64,000 bases of DNA. Source: Nitratireductor basaltis (GTDB taxonomy: Bacteria > Pseudomonadota > Alphaproteobacteria > Rhizobiales > Rhizobiaceae). The first letter of the stretch is position 1. Each line of letters starts with the position of its first letter. The stretch is taken from assembly GCF_000733725.1 (NCBI RefSeq), contig NZ_JMQM01000001.1, forward strand, positions 682,001 to 746,000. Direction: 5' to 3'. A program made the translations under genes and the position numbers. The notes below the pieces were generated by a model, which had not been told where the DNA came from, searched no databases, and saw only the letters and a list, made by a program, of their open reading frames with translations. Shown one piece after another: positions 54,931 through 64,000 of this stretch.

Positions 54931-55256
54931 TTGCATATAGCCGTTCATTCGTGCCCAGATGAACTTGATGGGCCACTTGTTTGATCACTTTTATTATTTT
55001 TTGAATCGTTCGGAATCCCCGGCTCTTGTCACGGAATCAAGTCTCTGATTCTTTAGGCATCAGCGTTAGCTGATTTGAGTCGGTTGTCGCCGGGGGCGGT
55101 TGCAGCGGCCAGTGCCGGTATCCGTTTATCGCCAGTTTCAGTGGGTCGAGCGTGGTGGCGTCTGCAAGGCAGGCGCAAGGTTGCGCGCGCTATAAATTGA
55201 GGACTTAAGCGGTGGGTTGCCGGGATATTACTTCAGGCTGGAGAGGGTGCTCCTAA
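54931..55256 (+). promoter_or_regulatory. 326-base gap between murB and ddl with palindromes and a possible promoter
   Basis: No credible gene is seen. The first third is AT-rich (around 54985-55010). Two dyads follow closely: GAATCA-N6-TGATTC (55034-55051) and ATCAGC-GTTA-GCTGAT (55059-55074). TATAAA at 55191-55196 may be a -10 element for ddl-ftsQAZ but lacks a clear -35. Because all other junctions in the cluster are tight, this looks like a control point for the division half. Confidence 0.5.
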
Positions 55257-56183
55257 ATGGCGAAAAAGCATGTAGCCGTATTGATGGGCGGGTTCTCTTC
55301 CGAGCGGCCGGTCAGTCTGTCTTCAGGCAATGCCTGCGCTGATGCGCTTGAAGTTGAAGGTTATCGTGTTTCGCGGGTGGATGTCGGTCGTGATGTCGGT
55401 CAGGTGTTGACCGAGCTCTCGCCCGATGTCGCCTTCAATGCGCTTCACGGTCCCTTCGGTGAGGATGGCAAGATACAGGGCATCCTCGAATATCTGGGAA
55501 TACCCTACACGCATTCAGGTGTGCTGGCTTCGGCGCTCGCCATGGACAAGGAATTGGCCAAGACGGTTGCGAAGGCTGCCGGTATTCCGGTTGCCGAATC
55601 GAAGATCATGAATCGTGAAGATGTGGTCAATACGCATCCGATGAAGCCGCCTTATGTGGTCAAGCCGGTGGCTGAAGGCTCCAGTTTCGGTGTCGTGATC
55701 GTGCGTGAGGGGCAGTCGCATCCGCCTCAGGCAATCAGCGCCGGTGACTGGTCTTATGGTGAGCGTGTAATGGTGGAGCGGTATGTCCACGGACGCGAGC
55801 TTACCTGCGCCATCGTGGGTGATGTGGCCTTGGCTGTGTGCGAAATCGTGCCCGTCGGTCACAGCTTCTACGATTACGACTCAAAGTATGTGCCTGGAGC
55901 ATCAAAGCATGTGGTGCCGGCAGAAATTTCACCGAAAATTTACCAAAAGATACAAACACTGTCCCTCAAGGCACACAAGGCTCTTGGCTGCCGTGGGGTG
56001 AGTCGCTCCGACTTTCGCTACGATGATCGGTTTTCCGAAGACGGGGAGTTGATCTGGCTGGAAATCAACACGCAGCCGGGCATGACGCCCACCTCGCTCG
56101 TGCCCGATATCGCTGCCCAGGCAGGGCATAGCTTTGGTGAGTTGTTGAGTTGGATGGTGGAGGATGCGTCTTGTTCGCGCTGA
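55257..56183 (+). CDS. ddl: D-alanine:D-alanine ligase
   Basis: This 308-residue ATP-grasp enzyme makes the dipeptide used by MurF. Motifs: [80 protein letters not shown] is well placed before the ATG. Its end overlaps the ftsQ frame. Confidence 0.96.
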   Translation: MAKKHVAVLMGGFSSERPVSLSSGNACADALEVEGYRVSRVDVGRDVGQVLTELSPDVAFNALHGPFGEDGKIQGILEYLGIPYTHSGVLASALAMDKELAKTVAKAAGIPVAESKIMNREDVVNTHPMKPPYVVKPVAEGSSFGVVIVREGQSHPPQAISAGDWSYGERVMVERYVHGRELTCAIVGDVALAVCEIVPVGHSFYDYDSKYVPGASKHVVPAEISPKIYQKIQTLSLKAHKALGCRGVSRSDFRYDDRFSEDGELIWLEINTQPGMTPTSLVPDIAAQAGHSFGELLSWMVEDASCSR

Positions 56184-57070
56184 GGTCGGCTAAGGGTGCA
56201 CATGCCGTAGATGGCGGCTTCGTGCTGCCGCGCTGGTTGCGCAGGCCGGTGCGCATGGTTTCGCGTCTCCGCATCGATGAAATCAATCCGCCTCCCTTCG
56301 CGGCGACCATCGCAACAGCGATCCTGTTTTCGGCGACCGGTCTTTATGGCGGGCTTCAGGGTGGCCATCTTGATGAGGTTGTCCAGGCAACGACCTCGCG
56401 CGTCGGCTTTGCGATCAGTGATGTGCAGATAGCCGGAAATGTGGAGACATCCGAAATAGATGTTCTCCAGCAGATCGGTCTGGATGGCTGGACCTCCATG
56501 GTCGGTTTTAGCGCATCGAATGCGCGCGAGCGCATTGCCCAGCTTCCCTGGGTGGAAAGTGCGACCGTGCGCAAGGTTTATCCCGGTACCGTTGAGGTGT
56601 CGGTCGTGGAGCGTCAGGCCTATGCCCTTTGGCAGCGCGGGCAGACGGTCTCGGTCGTGGAAATGGATGGCGCAATCATCGCGCCCTATTCGCGCTCGCA
56701 TCATGCAGTTCTGCCGCTGGTGATCGGCGAGGGTGCTAACGAAATCGCACCTGAAATCGTTTCGCTCGTTGAGGCGGTGCCGCAGCTGCAGGGGCGGGTG
56801 AAAGCCTTCATTCGCGTTGCTGATCGTCGTTGGGATCTGCGTCTCGACAATGATGTCACGATACAGTTGCCGGAGCATGGATATGCCGCGGCAGTCAGGG
56901 AAGTTGCCGAACTTGATGCACAGTATCAGCTCTTCTCACGCGCGGTTACCGCTGTGGACATGCGCGTTCCCGATCGCATCACGGTTGCCATGACGGCTGA
57001 GGCTGCGGAAGAGCGAAGCGATGCGTTCGAGGCAAAACTGAAGGCATTGAAGAAGGGAGCACGCATATGA
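56171..57070 (+). CDS. ftsQ: Cell division protein FtsQ
   Basis: This is a bitopic division protein of about 299 residues. After a cytoplasmic stretch ([20 protein letters not shown]) comes one membrane helix ([20 protein letters not shown]), then the POTRA domain ([40 protein letters not shown]) and the FtsQ beta domain ([17 protein letters not shown]). No ATG is available; the TTG at 56171 has GGAGG at a suitable distance, while the frame is open to a TTG at 56150. It connects FtsL/FtsB to the divisome. It overlaps ddl by about 13 bases and ftsA by four. Confidence 0.9.
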   Translation: MFALRSAKGAHAVDGGFVLPRWLRRPVRMVSRLRIDEINPPPFAATIATAILFSATGLYGGLQGGHLDEVVQATTSRVGFAISDVQIAGNVETSEIDVLQQIGLDGWTSMVGFSASNARERIAQLPWVESATVRKVYPGTVEVSVVERQAYALWQRGQTVSVVEMDGAIIAPYSRSHHAVLPLVIGEGANEIAPEIVSLVEAVPQLQGRVKAFIRVADRRWDLRLDNDVTIQLPEHGYAAAVREVAELDAQYQLFSRAVTAVDMRVPDRITVAMTAEAAEERSDAFEAKLKALKKGARI

Positions 57071-58374
57071 GCTGGCTCTCTGGTTCCCGTAATTCCGCCC
57101 AGCGTTCCGGCATCATCACGGTCCTTGATGTCGGTTCCAGCAAGGTCTGCTGCATCATTGCCAAGCTGCTGCCGCTCGAAGGCAGCCGCGCTCTGCGTCA
57201 CCGCACACACCGCATCAAGGTCATCGGTATCGGTCACCAGAAGTCGCAGGGCGTGAAATCCGGTGTCATTGTCGATCTTGAAAAAGCCGAAAACGCCATC
57301 CGTCTTGCCGTCGACGCTGCAGAACGCATGGCGGGCCTGACGGTCGATTCGCTGATCGTCAATGTTTCTGCCGGTCGTCTGAAGAGCGAAAGCGCGAGCG
57401 CCACAATCCGCCTTGGTGGCCATGAAGCAACCCAGTCGGATATCGACCGTGTGCTCGCAGCCGGTGCGCGCCAGGCGCTCAAGGCCGAGCGTGAAGTGGT
57501 GCATTCGCTGGCGGTCGGCTTCTCGCTGGATCTTGAGAAGGGCATTCGCGATCCGCGCGGCATGGTTGGTGAAACGCTGGGCGTGGACATGCATGTCCTC
57601 ACCGCCGATTCGGTGCCGCTGCGCAATCTCGAACTGTGCATCAATCGCTCGCACCTGACTGTTGAACGACTGGTCGCGACCCCCTATGCCTCGGGACTTG
57701 CCGCACTGGTCGATGACGAGGCAGAGATGGGCGCGGCCTGCATCGACATGGGCGGCGGCTCAACGACGATTTCGGTCTTCATGGACGGCAAGTTCGTCCA
57801 TGCGGATGCATTGCCGATTGGCGGCAATCACGTGACCATGGATCTGGCGCGCGGTCTTTCCACGCGCCTTGAGGATGCGGAGCGCCTGAAGGTCATGCAC
57901 GCATCGGCGCTGCCGGCTACGGCGGATGATCGCGACATCGTCGCCATTCAGCCGATGGGAACGGATGAGAGCGAGCAGCCACTTCAGGTGCCGCGCGCGG
58001 TGATGACACGCATCGTCCGTGCGCGCATCGAAGAAACGCTTGAGATGGTTCGCGATCGGCTGAACCAGTCGGGCTACGGAAACATGGTCGGCCGGCGCAT
58101 CGTCCTGACGGGTGGCGCAAGCCAACTTGCAGGGCTTCCCGAAGCCGCTCGCAGGCTGCTTGGACGAAATGTGCGTCTTGGTCGCCCGCTCGGCGTTGCC
58201 GGCTTGCCCGAGGCTGCGAAGGGGCCGGCCTTTGCTGCCCCGATCGGCCTGTTGATTTATCCGCAGGTTGCGGATTTCGAGAGCCGCGGTTCCAAGGGCG
58301 GCATATTCACACGTGCGACGGGCACCGGAGGGCGGTTCCAGCGCGTCAGTCAATGGTTGCGAGACAGCTTCTAG
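57067..58374 (+). CDS. ftsA: Cell division protein FtsA
   Basis: This 435-residue actin-like protein tethers FtsZ to the membrane. ATP-site motifs: ITVLDVGSSKVCCII (phosphate 1), ACIDMGGGSTTISVFMDG (phosphate 2) and VLTGGASQLAGLPEAA (adenosine). The 1C domain lies in between (SLIVNVSAGRLKSES). The C-terminal amphipathic helix is GRFQRVSQWLRDSF. The start overlaps ftsQ. The length is usual for Rhizobiales. Confidence 0.96.
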   Translation: MSWLSGSRNSAQRSGIITVLDVGSSKVCCIIAKLLPLEGSRALRHRTHRIKVIGIGHQKSQGVKSGVIVDLEKAENAIRLAVDAAERMAGLTVDSLIVNVSAGRLKSESASATIRLGGHEATQSDIDRVLAAGARQALKAEREVVHSLAVGFSLDLEKGIRDPRGMVGETLGVDMHVLTADSVPLRNLELCINRSHLTVERLVATPYASGLAALVDDEAEMGAACIDMGGGSTTISVFMDGKFVHADALPIGGNHVTMDLARGLSTRLEDAERLKVMHASALPATADDRDIVAIQPMGTDESEQPLQVPRAVMTRIVRARIEETLEMVRDRLNQSGYGNMVGRRIVLTGGASQLAGLPEAARRLLGRNVRLGRPLGVAGLPEAAKGPAFAAPIGLLIYPQVADFESRGSKGGIFTRATGTGGRFQRVSQWLRDSF

Positions 58375-58437
58375 CAACCCCAACAAAAGGTGCGGCCGCA
58401 TGGGCGAAGCGGCGGAGAAGGCGGAAAGGACGAGGAA

Positions 58438-60144
58438 ATGAGCATCAACCTACAAAAGCCGGACATTACCGAGCTAAAACCGAGGATCACCGTGTTCGGT
58501 GTCGGTGGTGGTGGCGGTAATGCCGTAAACAACATGATCACCGCAGGACTGCGTGGTGTGGAGTTCGTTGTCGCGAACACCGACGCGCAGGCTCTGACGC
58601 AGTCCAAGGCCGAACGCCTCATCCAGCTGGGTGCCGCTGTCACTGAAGGTCTGGGCGCGGGCTCCCAGCCGGAAGTCGGCCAGGCCGCGGCGGAAGAATG
58701 CATCGACGAGATCATGGATCACCTGTCGAGCACCCATATGTGCTTCGTTACCGCCGGCATGGGCGGTGGCACGGGCACCGGTGCTGCTCCCGTCGTGGCA
58801 CGCGCTGCCCGCGAGAAGGGCATCCTGACGGTTGGTGTTGTCACCAAGCCGTTCCACTTCGAAGGCCAGCGCCGCATGAAGACGGCGGATGCGGGCATCG
58901 AGGAGCTGCAGAAATGCGTCGATACGCTCATCGTCATTCCAAACCAGAACCTTTTCCGCATCGCCAATGACAAGACCACCTTCGCCGACGCCTTCGCGAT
59001 GGCCGACCAGGTGCTCTATTCCGGTGTGGCCTGCATCACCGACCTGATGGTCAAGGAAGGCCTGATCAATCTCGACTTCGCCGACGTTCGCTCGGTGATG
59101 CGCGAGATGGGCAAGGCCATGATGGGCACCGGCGAGGCCTCCGGCGAGGGTCGCGCGATGGCTGCAGCCGAAGCTGCCATTGCCAATCCGCTGCTCGACG
59201 AAACCTCCATGAGGGGGGCGAAGGGCCTGCTGATCTCGATCACCGGTGGCCGCGATCTCACGCTGTTCGAGGTGGACGAGGCGGCAACCCGTATCCGCGA
59301 AGAAGTCGATCCGGAAGCAAACATCATCCTGGGTGCAACCTTCGACGAAGAGCTGGAAGGTGTCATCCGCGTCTCCGTCGTTGCAACGGGCATCGACAAG
59401 ACTGCAGAAGAGATTTCCGCTCCGGCTTCCGCTTCGCGCGCCATCCAGCGTCCGGCTGCACCGCAGGCTTCACAACCTGCTCCCCAGCCGGCGGTCGAGA
59501 GCCGTCCACAGCAGCCTGCCGCGGCTCAGTCCGCGCCTGCAGGAGGCACCGTGGTGGGAAACGACCCAGTGGCTGAAGCAATCCGCAGTGCGTCGCAGGA
59601 TGCACCGCAGATGCAGGCGGGCGCCTTTCAGCCACAGAGCAAACTCTTCAAGCCCGCAGCAGCACCTCAGCAGCCGGTACAGGCAACCCAGCCTGTCCAC
59701 GGTCACGCGCAGGCCGCTGCAGCCGTAGCACGTCAGCCTGAGCCGGCACCGGCACCGCGTCCTGCTCCTGTTCAGCCGCAGGCGCAGCCTCAGCAGGCTC
59801 AGCCGGTTCGAATGCCGCGCGTGGAGGACTTCCCGCCGGTTGTTCAGGCCGAGCTTGGTGCGCAGAATTCGGAGCATGAAGAGCGTGGTCCGATGGGCCT
59901 GCTCAAGCGTCTGACGAGCGGTCTTTCGCGCCGTGAGGAAGAGGGGCATGCCGGTCAGCCGCCAGAGCCACGTCTGCGTCAGCAGGCTCCGGAAGCGCGT
60001 CGTGCGCCTTCCGAGGAGAGCCAGCTTTACGCACCGCGTCGCGGTCAGCTGGATGATCAGGGACGAATCACACCGCAGGTTCGCTCCAACCAGGAAGATG
60101 ATCAGCTGGAGATTCCAGCCTTCCTGCGCAGGCAGGCCAACTGA
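58438..60144 (+). CDS. ftsZ: Cell division GTPase FtsZ (long C-terminal linker form)
   Basis: This 568-residue tubulin homologue forms the Z ring. The GTPase domain has [16 protein letters not shown], the signature [14 protein letters not shown] and [11 protein letters not shown]. After about residue 325 the chain becomes a Gln/Pro/Ala-rich linker of roughly 200 residues, and it ends with a conserved peptide ([16 protein letters not shown]) that binds FtsA. Rhizobial FtsZ is known for such long linkers; E. coli FtsZ is 383 residues. The frame is open to 58390, but GAGGAA before ATG 58438 and the MSINLQKP start decide. A strong terminator follows. Confidence 0.97.
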   Translation: MSINLQKPDITELKPRITVFGVGGGGGNAVNNMITAGLRGVEFVVANTDAQALTQSKAERLIQLGAAVTEGLGAGSQPEVGQAAAEECIDEIMDHLSSTHMCFVTAGMGGGTGTGAAPVVARAAREKGILTVGVVTKPFHFEGQRRMKTADAGIEELQKCVDTLIVIPNQNLFRIANDKTTFADAFAMADQVLYSGVACITDLMVKEGLINLDFADVRSVMREMGKAMMGTGEASGEGRAMAAAEAAIANPLLDETSMRGAKGLLISITGGRDLTLFEVDEAATRIREEVDPEANIILGATFDEELEGVIRVSVVATGIDKTAEEISAPASASRAIQRPAAPQASQPAPQPAVESRPQQPAAAQSAPAGGTVVGNDPVAEAIRSASQDAPQMQAGAFQPQSKLFKPAAAPQQPVQATQPVHGHAQAAAAVARQPEPAPAPRPAPVQPQAQPQQAQPVRMPRVEDFPPVVQAELGAQNSEHEERGPMGLLKRLTSGLSRREEEGHAGQPPEPRLRQQAPEARRAPSEESQLYAPRRGQLDDQGRITPQVRSNQEDDQLEIPAFLRRQAN

Positions 60145-60175
60145 TTGCTCTCGCGATGTAACATCATGTAAGACA

Positions 60176-60199
60176 ACGGGCGCGCAAGCGCCCGTTTTT
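60176..60199 (+). terminator. Intrinsic terminator after ftsZ
   Basis: ACGGGCGC (60176-60183) and GCGCCCGT (60188-60195) form a perfect stem with a GCAA loop, followed by TTTTG and more T. This ends the dcw transcript and separates it from lpxC. Confidence 0.92.
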
Positions 60200-60418
60200 G
60201 TTTAGCGAAATATTAGTAATAACAACGTTTTATTAGGGAAGTTTGAAAGCTGTGTGGCGTAACACAGGGTAACGAAGCGTGATTTGGCGCGGTGCGGGTG
60301 GAACATTATCTTTCAGCGCAATGAAATAGGCGCGGGGATGATTTGGGGCTTGTCTCCCGTGCTGGTTTAAGGGCCGTCCGCAGGCAGAAGCTAAAGGCAG
60401 AACGATACGGACGTGCTG

Positions 60419-61369
60419 ATGGGGATCGATTTGCTCGAGTTTCAGACAACACTTTCTTCGGCTGTCAGCCTGAAGGGCATCGGCGTACATTCCGGCAAGT
60501 CTGTGACGGTGACGTTCCAGCCGGCAGAAGCTGATACCGGCGTAATATTCCAGCGTGTGGACCAAGACGCCCAGGGCCGTCTCATTCCCGCACTCGCATC
60601 GGAAGTTGGCGAGACCGATCTCAGCACCAGTCTTGGAAATCCGGCGGGCGACCATGTCGCCACGGTGGAGCATCTGATGGCAGCAGTGGCGGCCATGGGT
60701 GTCGACAACGTGCTGGTCGAGATCGACAGTCCGGAAGTCCCGATCATGGACGGCAGCGCGTCGGCTTTTGTGGAGGCATTCACTCAAGCAGGCATCCGCC
60801 AGCTGTCTGCAAAGCGGCGCTATATCCGCATCCTCAAGCCCGTTCGCATCGACAGCGGCAGTTCCTGGGCGGAATTCCGTCCCCATGACGGCACGCGCTT
60901 CGAGGTCGAGATCGACTTCGACAGCCCGGCGATCGGTCGCCAGGCCTTTGCTGCGGATCTGGATGCTGAATGCTTCTCGAAGGAGATCGCGCGGGCGCGG
61001 ACCTTCGGTTTCATCAAGGATGTCGAGCGCCTCTGGGCTGCCGGTTATGCCTTGGGCTCTTCGCTCGAAAACTCGGTCGTGATCGGTGAGGACAACAAGG
61101 TCATCAACATGGAAGGCCTGCGTTATCCCAACGAGTTCGTGCGTCACAAGATGCTTGATGCCATTGGCGATCTTGCTCTTGCCGGTGCCCGCTTCATCGG
61201 TTGCTTCCGCTCATATCGTGGTGGGCACCGTCTCAATGCCGCAGCACTTCGTCACCTCCTGACCGACCGCTCGGCTTTCCAGATCGTGGAGACGACGCGG
61301 CGCGAGCGTGGACGTGCGGCGGAGATGATTGCGGTCAATGCGCCGGTTTTCGCACCCTGGGTGCTCTGA
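60419..61369 (+). CDS. lpxC: UDP-3-O-acyl-N-acetylglucosamine deacetylase LpxC
   Basis: This zinc enzyme of about 316 residues carries out the committed step of lipid A synthesis. Zinc ligands and catalytic residues: VEHLMAAVAAMGVDN (first His), RHKMLDAIGDLALAGA (His and Asp) and YRGGHRLNAAALRHLL (catalytic His). Start region LEFQTTLSSAVSLKGIGVHSG is canonical. GTG 60413 is an alternative start; neither has a strong ribosome-binding site. It has its own 220-base upstream region after the ftsZ terminator; a plain promoter was not pinned down. Confidence 0.95.
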   Translation: MGIDLLEFQTTLSSAVSLKGIGVHSGKSVTVTFQPAEADTGVIFQRVDQDAQGRLIPALASEVGETDLSTSLGNPAGDHVATVEHLMAAVAAMGVDNVLVEIDSPEVPIMDGSASAFVEAFTQAGIRQLSAKRRYIRILKPVRIDSGSSWAEFRPHDGTRFEVEIDFDSPAIGRQAFAADLDAECFSKEIARARTFGFIKDVERLWAAGYALGSSLENSVVIGEDNKVINMEGLRYPNEFVRHKMLDAIGDLALAGARFIGCFRSYRGGHRLNAAALRHLLTDRSAFQIVETTRRERGRAAEMIAVNAPVFAPWVL

Positions 61370-61399
61370 TATTATCGGCCCACAAACTCTCGTAGATAC

Positions 61400-61423
61400 T
61401 GGCAGTTTCTGCTGAAACTGCCA
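61400..61423 (+). terminator. Hairpin between lpxC and bamD
   Basis: TGGCAGTTTC (61400-61409) and GAAACTGCCA (61414-61423) form a perfect 10-bp stem with a TGCT loop, followed by TAAATTT. Probably a terminator with a weak T-tract. Confidence 0.7.
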
Positions 61424-61527
61424 TAAATTTGCGCCATTGCCAGCCGATAGCGTTGCCGCGCGCGGCCATAATGATTTATGAGTGCGTGCATATCGTGAAC
61501 CGACTGCGCTTAAGGGGCGGATTTTTC

Positions 61528-62391
61528 ATGACTTCAGGACGCATTGCCAGCCGAGGCCGCAAGCCGACCCTGCCGCTCATCATGAGCGCGGTTGCGCTTC
61601 CATTGGTGCTTGCTGGCTGCCAGGGGGAGAAGGATCTCGACCTTTCGACCTATGTCGAGACCATCGAACCTGCTGATGCGCTCTACAATCAGGGTCTGGC
61701 CAATCTGAACGCAGGGCGTCTGAAGGAAGCGGCAGCCAAGTTCGAAGCCGTTGATCGCCAGCATCCTTATTCTGAATTCGGTCGCAAGGCGCTTTTGATG
61801 AGCACCTTCACCAATTACCGCCAGGGCCGTTACTCGGAGGCTGTGAACAGCGGCCAGCGTTACATGACGCTTTATCCGACAAGCGAAGATGCAGCTTACG
61901 CGCAGTATCTGGTTGGCCTGTCCTATTTCCGCCAGATCAAGGAAGTGACGCAGGACCAGAGCGAGGCGCGCAAGACCATCGAGGCCATGAACCAGGTGGT
62001 CGAACGCTGGCCCGACTCTGAATATGTCGAGGATGCGCAGGAAAAAATCCGCTTTGCCCGTGACCAGCTTGCCGGCAAGGAAATGCAGATCGGCCGTTAT
62101 TATCTAGAGCGTCGCGAATATATTGCCGCCATCCGCCGTTTCCGCGGTGTTGTCGAGAATTATGCCAATACCCGGCACGTGGAAGAGGCGCTCGCCCGTT
62201 TGGCCGAGGCTTATTTCGCCATGGGCATTGCACCGGAGGCTCAGACGGCGACCGCGGTACTCGGCCACAATTTCCCGGAAAGCAAGTGGTACAAGTCCTC
62301 CTATCAGCTTCTGCAGTCTGGCGGTCTGGAACCGCGTGAGAACAGGGCGTCCTGGATCTCGAAGGCTGCAAGCGTCATCGTAGGGGGCTGA
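61528..62391 (+). CDS. bamD: Outer membrane assembly lipoprotein BamD
   Basis: This lipoprotein of about 287 residues belongs to the BAM complex that inserts outer-membrane beta-barrels. The signal ends ALPLVLAGC (lipobox LAGC). TPR-like helices follow, with [40 protein letters not shown] and [29 protein letters not shown] lies before the ATG at 61528; the open frame to 61429 would hide the signal peptide. It is followed after ten bases by recN. Confidence 0.95.
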   Translation: MTSGRIASRGRKPTLPLIMSAVALPLVLAGCQGEKDLDLSTYVETIEPADALYNQGLANLNAGRLKEAAAKFEAVDRQHPYSEFGRKALLMSTFTNYRQGRYSEAVNSGQRYMTLYPTSEDAAYAQYLVGLSYFRQIKEVTQDQSEARKTIEAMNQVVERWPDSEYVEDAQEKIRFARDQLAGKEMQIGRYYLERREYIAAIRRFRGVVENYANTRHVEEALARLAEAYFAMGIAPEAQTATAVLGHNFPESKWYKSSYQLLQSGGLEPRENRASWISKAASVIVGG

Positions 62392-62401
62392 CGGCCGCGC
62401 G

Positions 62402-64000
62402 ATGCTTTCGCATCTTTCGATCCGCGATATTGTCCTGATCGAACGGCTGGATATCGACTTTTCGGCGGGGCTTTCCGTGCTCACCGGTGAGACCGGTGCA
62501 GGCAAGTCCATTCTGCTTGACTCTCTTTCACTGGCGCTTGGCGCACGTGGCGACGCAGGCCTTGTCCGCCATGGCGCGGATCAGGGGCAGGTCACTGCAG
62601 TTTTCGACGTTTCGATGGGGCATCCTGCACGTGAGCTCCTTCGCGAGAATGCCATCGAGGATGAAGGGGACGTCATCCTCCGTCGCGTGCAGAACGCGGA
62701 TGGTCGCACGCGCGTCTTCATCAATGACCAGCCGGCAAGTGTAGCGCTGATGCGTCAGGTGGGGCGCGTGCTTGTCGAAATTCACGGGCAGCACGACGAG
62801 CGAGCGCTTGTGGACACAGCAGCACATCGCGAATTGCTTGATGCATTTGGCGGACATGGCGGTCTTGCCCAGTCCGTTCGTGCTGCATGGAGAGAATGGC
62901 GCAAAGCCGAGCAGGAATTGCAGCGTCACCGTGCTCGCGTCGAAGCGGCTGCGCGCGAGGCCGATTTCCTGCGCGCCTCAGTCGAAGAACTGGCAAAGCT
63001 CGATCCGCAGCCGGGTGAAGAAGAGCAACTTGCCGAGGAGCGCGCGGCAATGATGCGCGCGGAGAAGACCGCTGCTGATATCGCCGACGCACAGGAGGTG
63101 TTGGGTGGGCAACAGTCGCCGATTCCAACGCTGGCAAGCCTGTTGAGGCGCCTGCAGCGCAAGGCAGATGAAGTGCCGGGGCTTCTGGACGATATCATCC
63201 AGTCACTGGACGAGGCGCTGTTGTCGCTTGATGGCGCGCAGAGTGCAGTCGATGCGGCAATGCGTGCCACCGAGTTCGACCCTCAAAGGCTTGAACAGGC
63301 CGAGGAGCGGCTCTTTGCGCTGCGTGCGGCGGCACGCAAGCACAATGTGATGGTGGATGATCTGCCCGCTCTGCGTGACCGCATGGACAATGATCTGGCC
63401 GATCTCGATGCGGGCGAGGAGCGTCTTGGTGCGCTTGAGCAGGAAACCGTGGAGCGTCGCGCCGCCTATGACCGCCTTGCGGCAGAGCTTTCGTCCGCGC
63501 GCAAGACGACCGCTGAGACACTCGCCGAGACGGTCATGGCCGAACTGCCGGCGCTGAAACTGGAGCGCGCACGCTTCATCGTGCAGATCGGCAGCAATGC
63601 GGACGAGCCTCTGGCCGAAGGCATTGATACGGTCGAGTTCTGGGTGCAGACCAATCCCGGCACTCGCCCGGGGCCGATGATGAAGGTTGCTTCAGGTGGT
63701 GAGCTTTCACGCTTTCTTCTGGCTTTAAAGGTCGCTCTGGCGGATCGTGGATCTGCACCAACGCTTGTGTTCGACGAGATCGACACGGGTGTGGGCGGGG
63801 CGGTCGCCGATGCCATCGGGCAGCGGCTGGCACGATTGGCGAGCCGCATACAGGTGCTTTCCGTCACGCATGCGCCGCAGGTGGCTGCACGCGCCAACAC
63901 GCATTACCTCATCGCCAAGGCCGGCAGCCAGGAGCAGGTGACAACGCGTATTCGCGTGATGGAGCCGCAGGAGCGGCAGGAAGAAATTGCCCGCATGCTG
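62402..64000 (+). CDS. recN: DNA repair protein RecN (3' truncated by the window edge)
   Basis: The frame is open from ATG 62402 to the last base, giving 533 codons of an expected total of roughly 555. RecN is an SMC-like ATPase for double-strand break repair. It has LTGETGAGKSILLDSLSLAL (Walker A), IHGQHDERALVD, two coiled-coil stretches around a centre near residue 260 (EWRKAEQELQRHRARVEAAA; LDDIIQSLDEALLSLDGA), then VASGGELSRFLLALKVAL (signature) and LVFDEIDTGVGG (Walker B). It is co-oriented with bamD and likely co-transcribed. Confidence 0.95.
   Translation, partial: MLSHLSIRDIVLIERLDIDFSAGLSVLTGETGAGKSILLDSLSLALGARGDAGLVRHGADQGQVTAVFDVSMGHPARELLRENAIEDEGDVILRRVQNADGRTRVFINDQPASVALMRQVGRVLVEIHGQHDERALVDTAAHRELLDAFGGHGGLAQSVRAAWREWRKAEQELQRHRARVEAAAREADFLRASVEELAKLDPQPGEEEQLAEERAAMMRAEKTAADIADAQEVLGGQQSPIPTLASLLRRLQRKADEVPGLLDDIIQSLDEALLSLDGAQSAVDAAMRATEFDPQRLEQAEERLFALRAAARKHNVMVDDLPALRDRMDNDLADLDAGEERLGALEQETVERRAAYDRLAAELSSARKTTAETLAETVMAELPALKLERARFIVQIGSNADEPLAEGIDTVEFWVQTNPGTRPGPMMKVASGGELSRFLLALKVALADRGSAPTLVFDEIDTGVGGAVADAIGQRLARLASRIQVLSVTHAPQVAARANTHYLIAKAGSQEQVTTRIRVMEPQERQEEIARML

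Noticed and set aside
54959-55048. 29-residue forward frame in the murB-ddl gap (MNLMGHLFDHFYYF...)
   Set aside because: No ribosome-binding site, AT-rich random composition and no membrane or other motif; it ends within the first palindrome. Probably chance.

Overview
The window looks like a chromosomal segment of a Rhizobiales alphaproteobacterium, probably Phyllobacteriaceae-like (Mesorhizobium/Nitratireductor/Aquamicrobium type). The grounds are high-GC coding, the order rnpB-mraZ-rsmH-ftsL-ftsI-mur/fts-ddl-ftsQAZ-lpxC-bamD-recN, a long-tailed FtsZ, HWE-type histidine kinase signalling, betaine-lipid genes btaA/btaB and a TRAP transporter. No phage, insertion sequence, CRISPR array or tRNA was recognised. 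Assignments come from reading translated sequence and motifs; no database search was run.

Positions 1-12957 hold accessory metabolism and transport. First is the end of a peptide ABC transporter: two permeases and a fused dual ATPase with an unusual C-terminal tail. Next come a secreted SH3/beta-gamma-crystallin repeat protein and a short-chain dehydrogenase, both with start regions inside hairpins. A reverse-strand set follows (M20 amidohydrolase, cupin, class III aminotransferase) that fits beta-ureidopropionate/beta-alanine breakdown. Two small exported or membrane proteins and a ThDP enzyme/CoA-transferase pair complete the region.

Positions 13027-30263 are mixed: an alpha/beta hydrolase, the ribosome-associated ABC-F protein EttA, an HWE histidine kinase with a stand-alone receiver, a ketoacyl synthase III homologue, an ArsR-methyltransferase fusion translationally coupled to metF, a 28-residue membrane peptide candidate, a DMT exporter, an ornithine/lysine-type decarboxylase, two cell-wall hydrolases, a serine beta-lactamase-like hydrolase, the betaine lipid pair btaB/btaA and a ParDE-type toxin-antitoxin pair.

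Positions 30365-37647 contain a fused 5-oxoprolinase-type enzyme divergent from a three-gene TRAP transporter and a MarR-like regulator, plausibly an uptake-and-hydrolysis unit. Positions 37778-40444 carry a small lipoprotein with a strong terminator, a TerB/DnaJ protein coupled to a peptidoglycan amidase, and a lytic transglycosylase.

From 40493 to the right edge lies the core cell-envelope block: RNase P RNA, then the division and cell wall (dcw) cluster from mraZ to ftsZ with mostly overlapping genes, interrupted only by a 326-base gap between murB and ddl, followed by lpxC, bamD and a truncated recN. The cluster makes the UDP-MurNAc-pentapeptide and lipid II precursors, the septal synthase (FtsW/FtsI) and the divisome scaffold (FtsL, FtsQ, FtsA, FtsZ).
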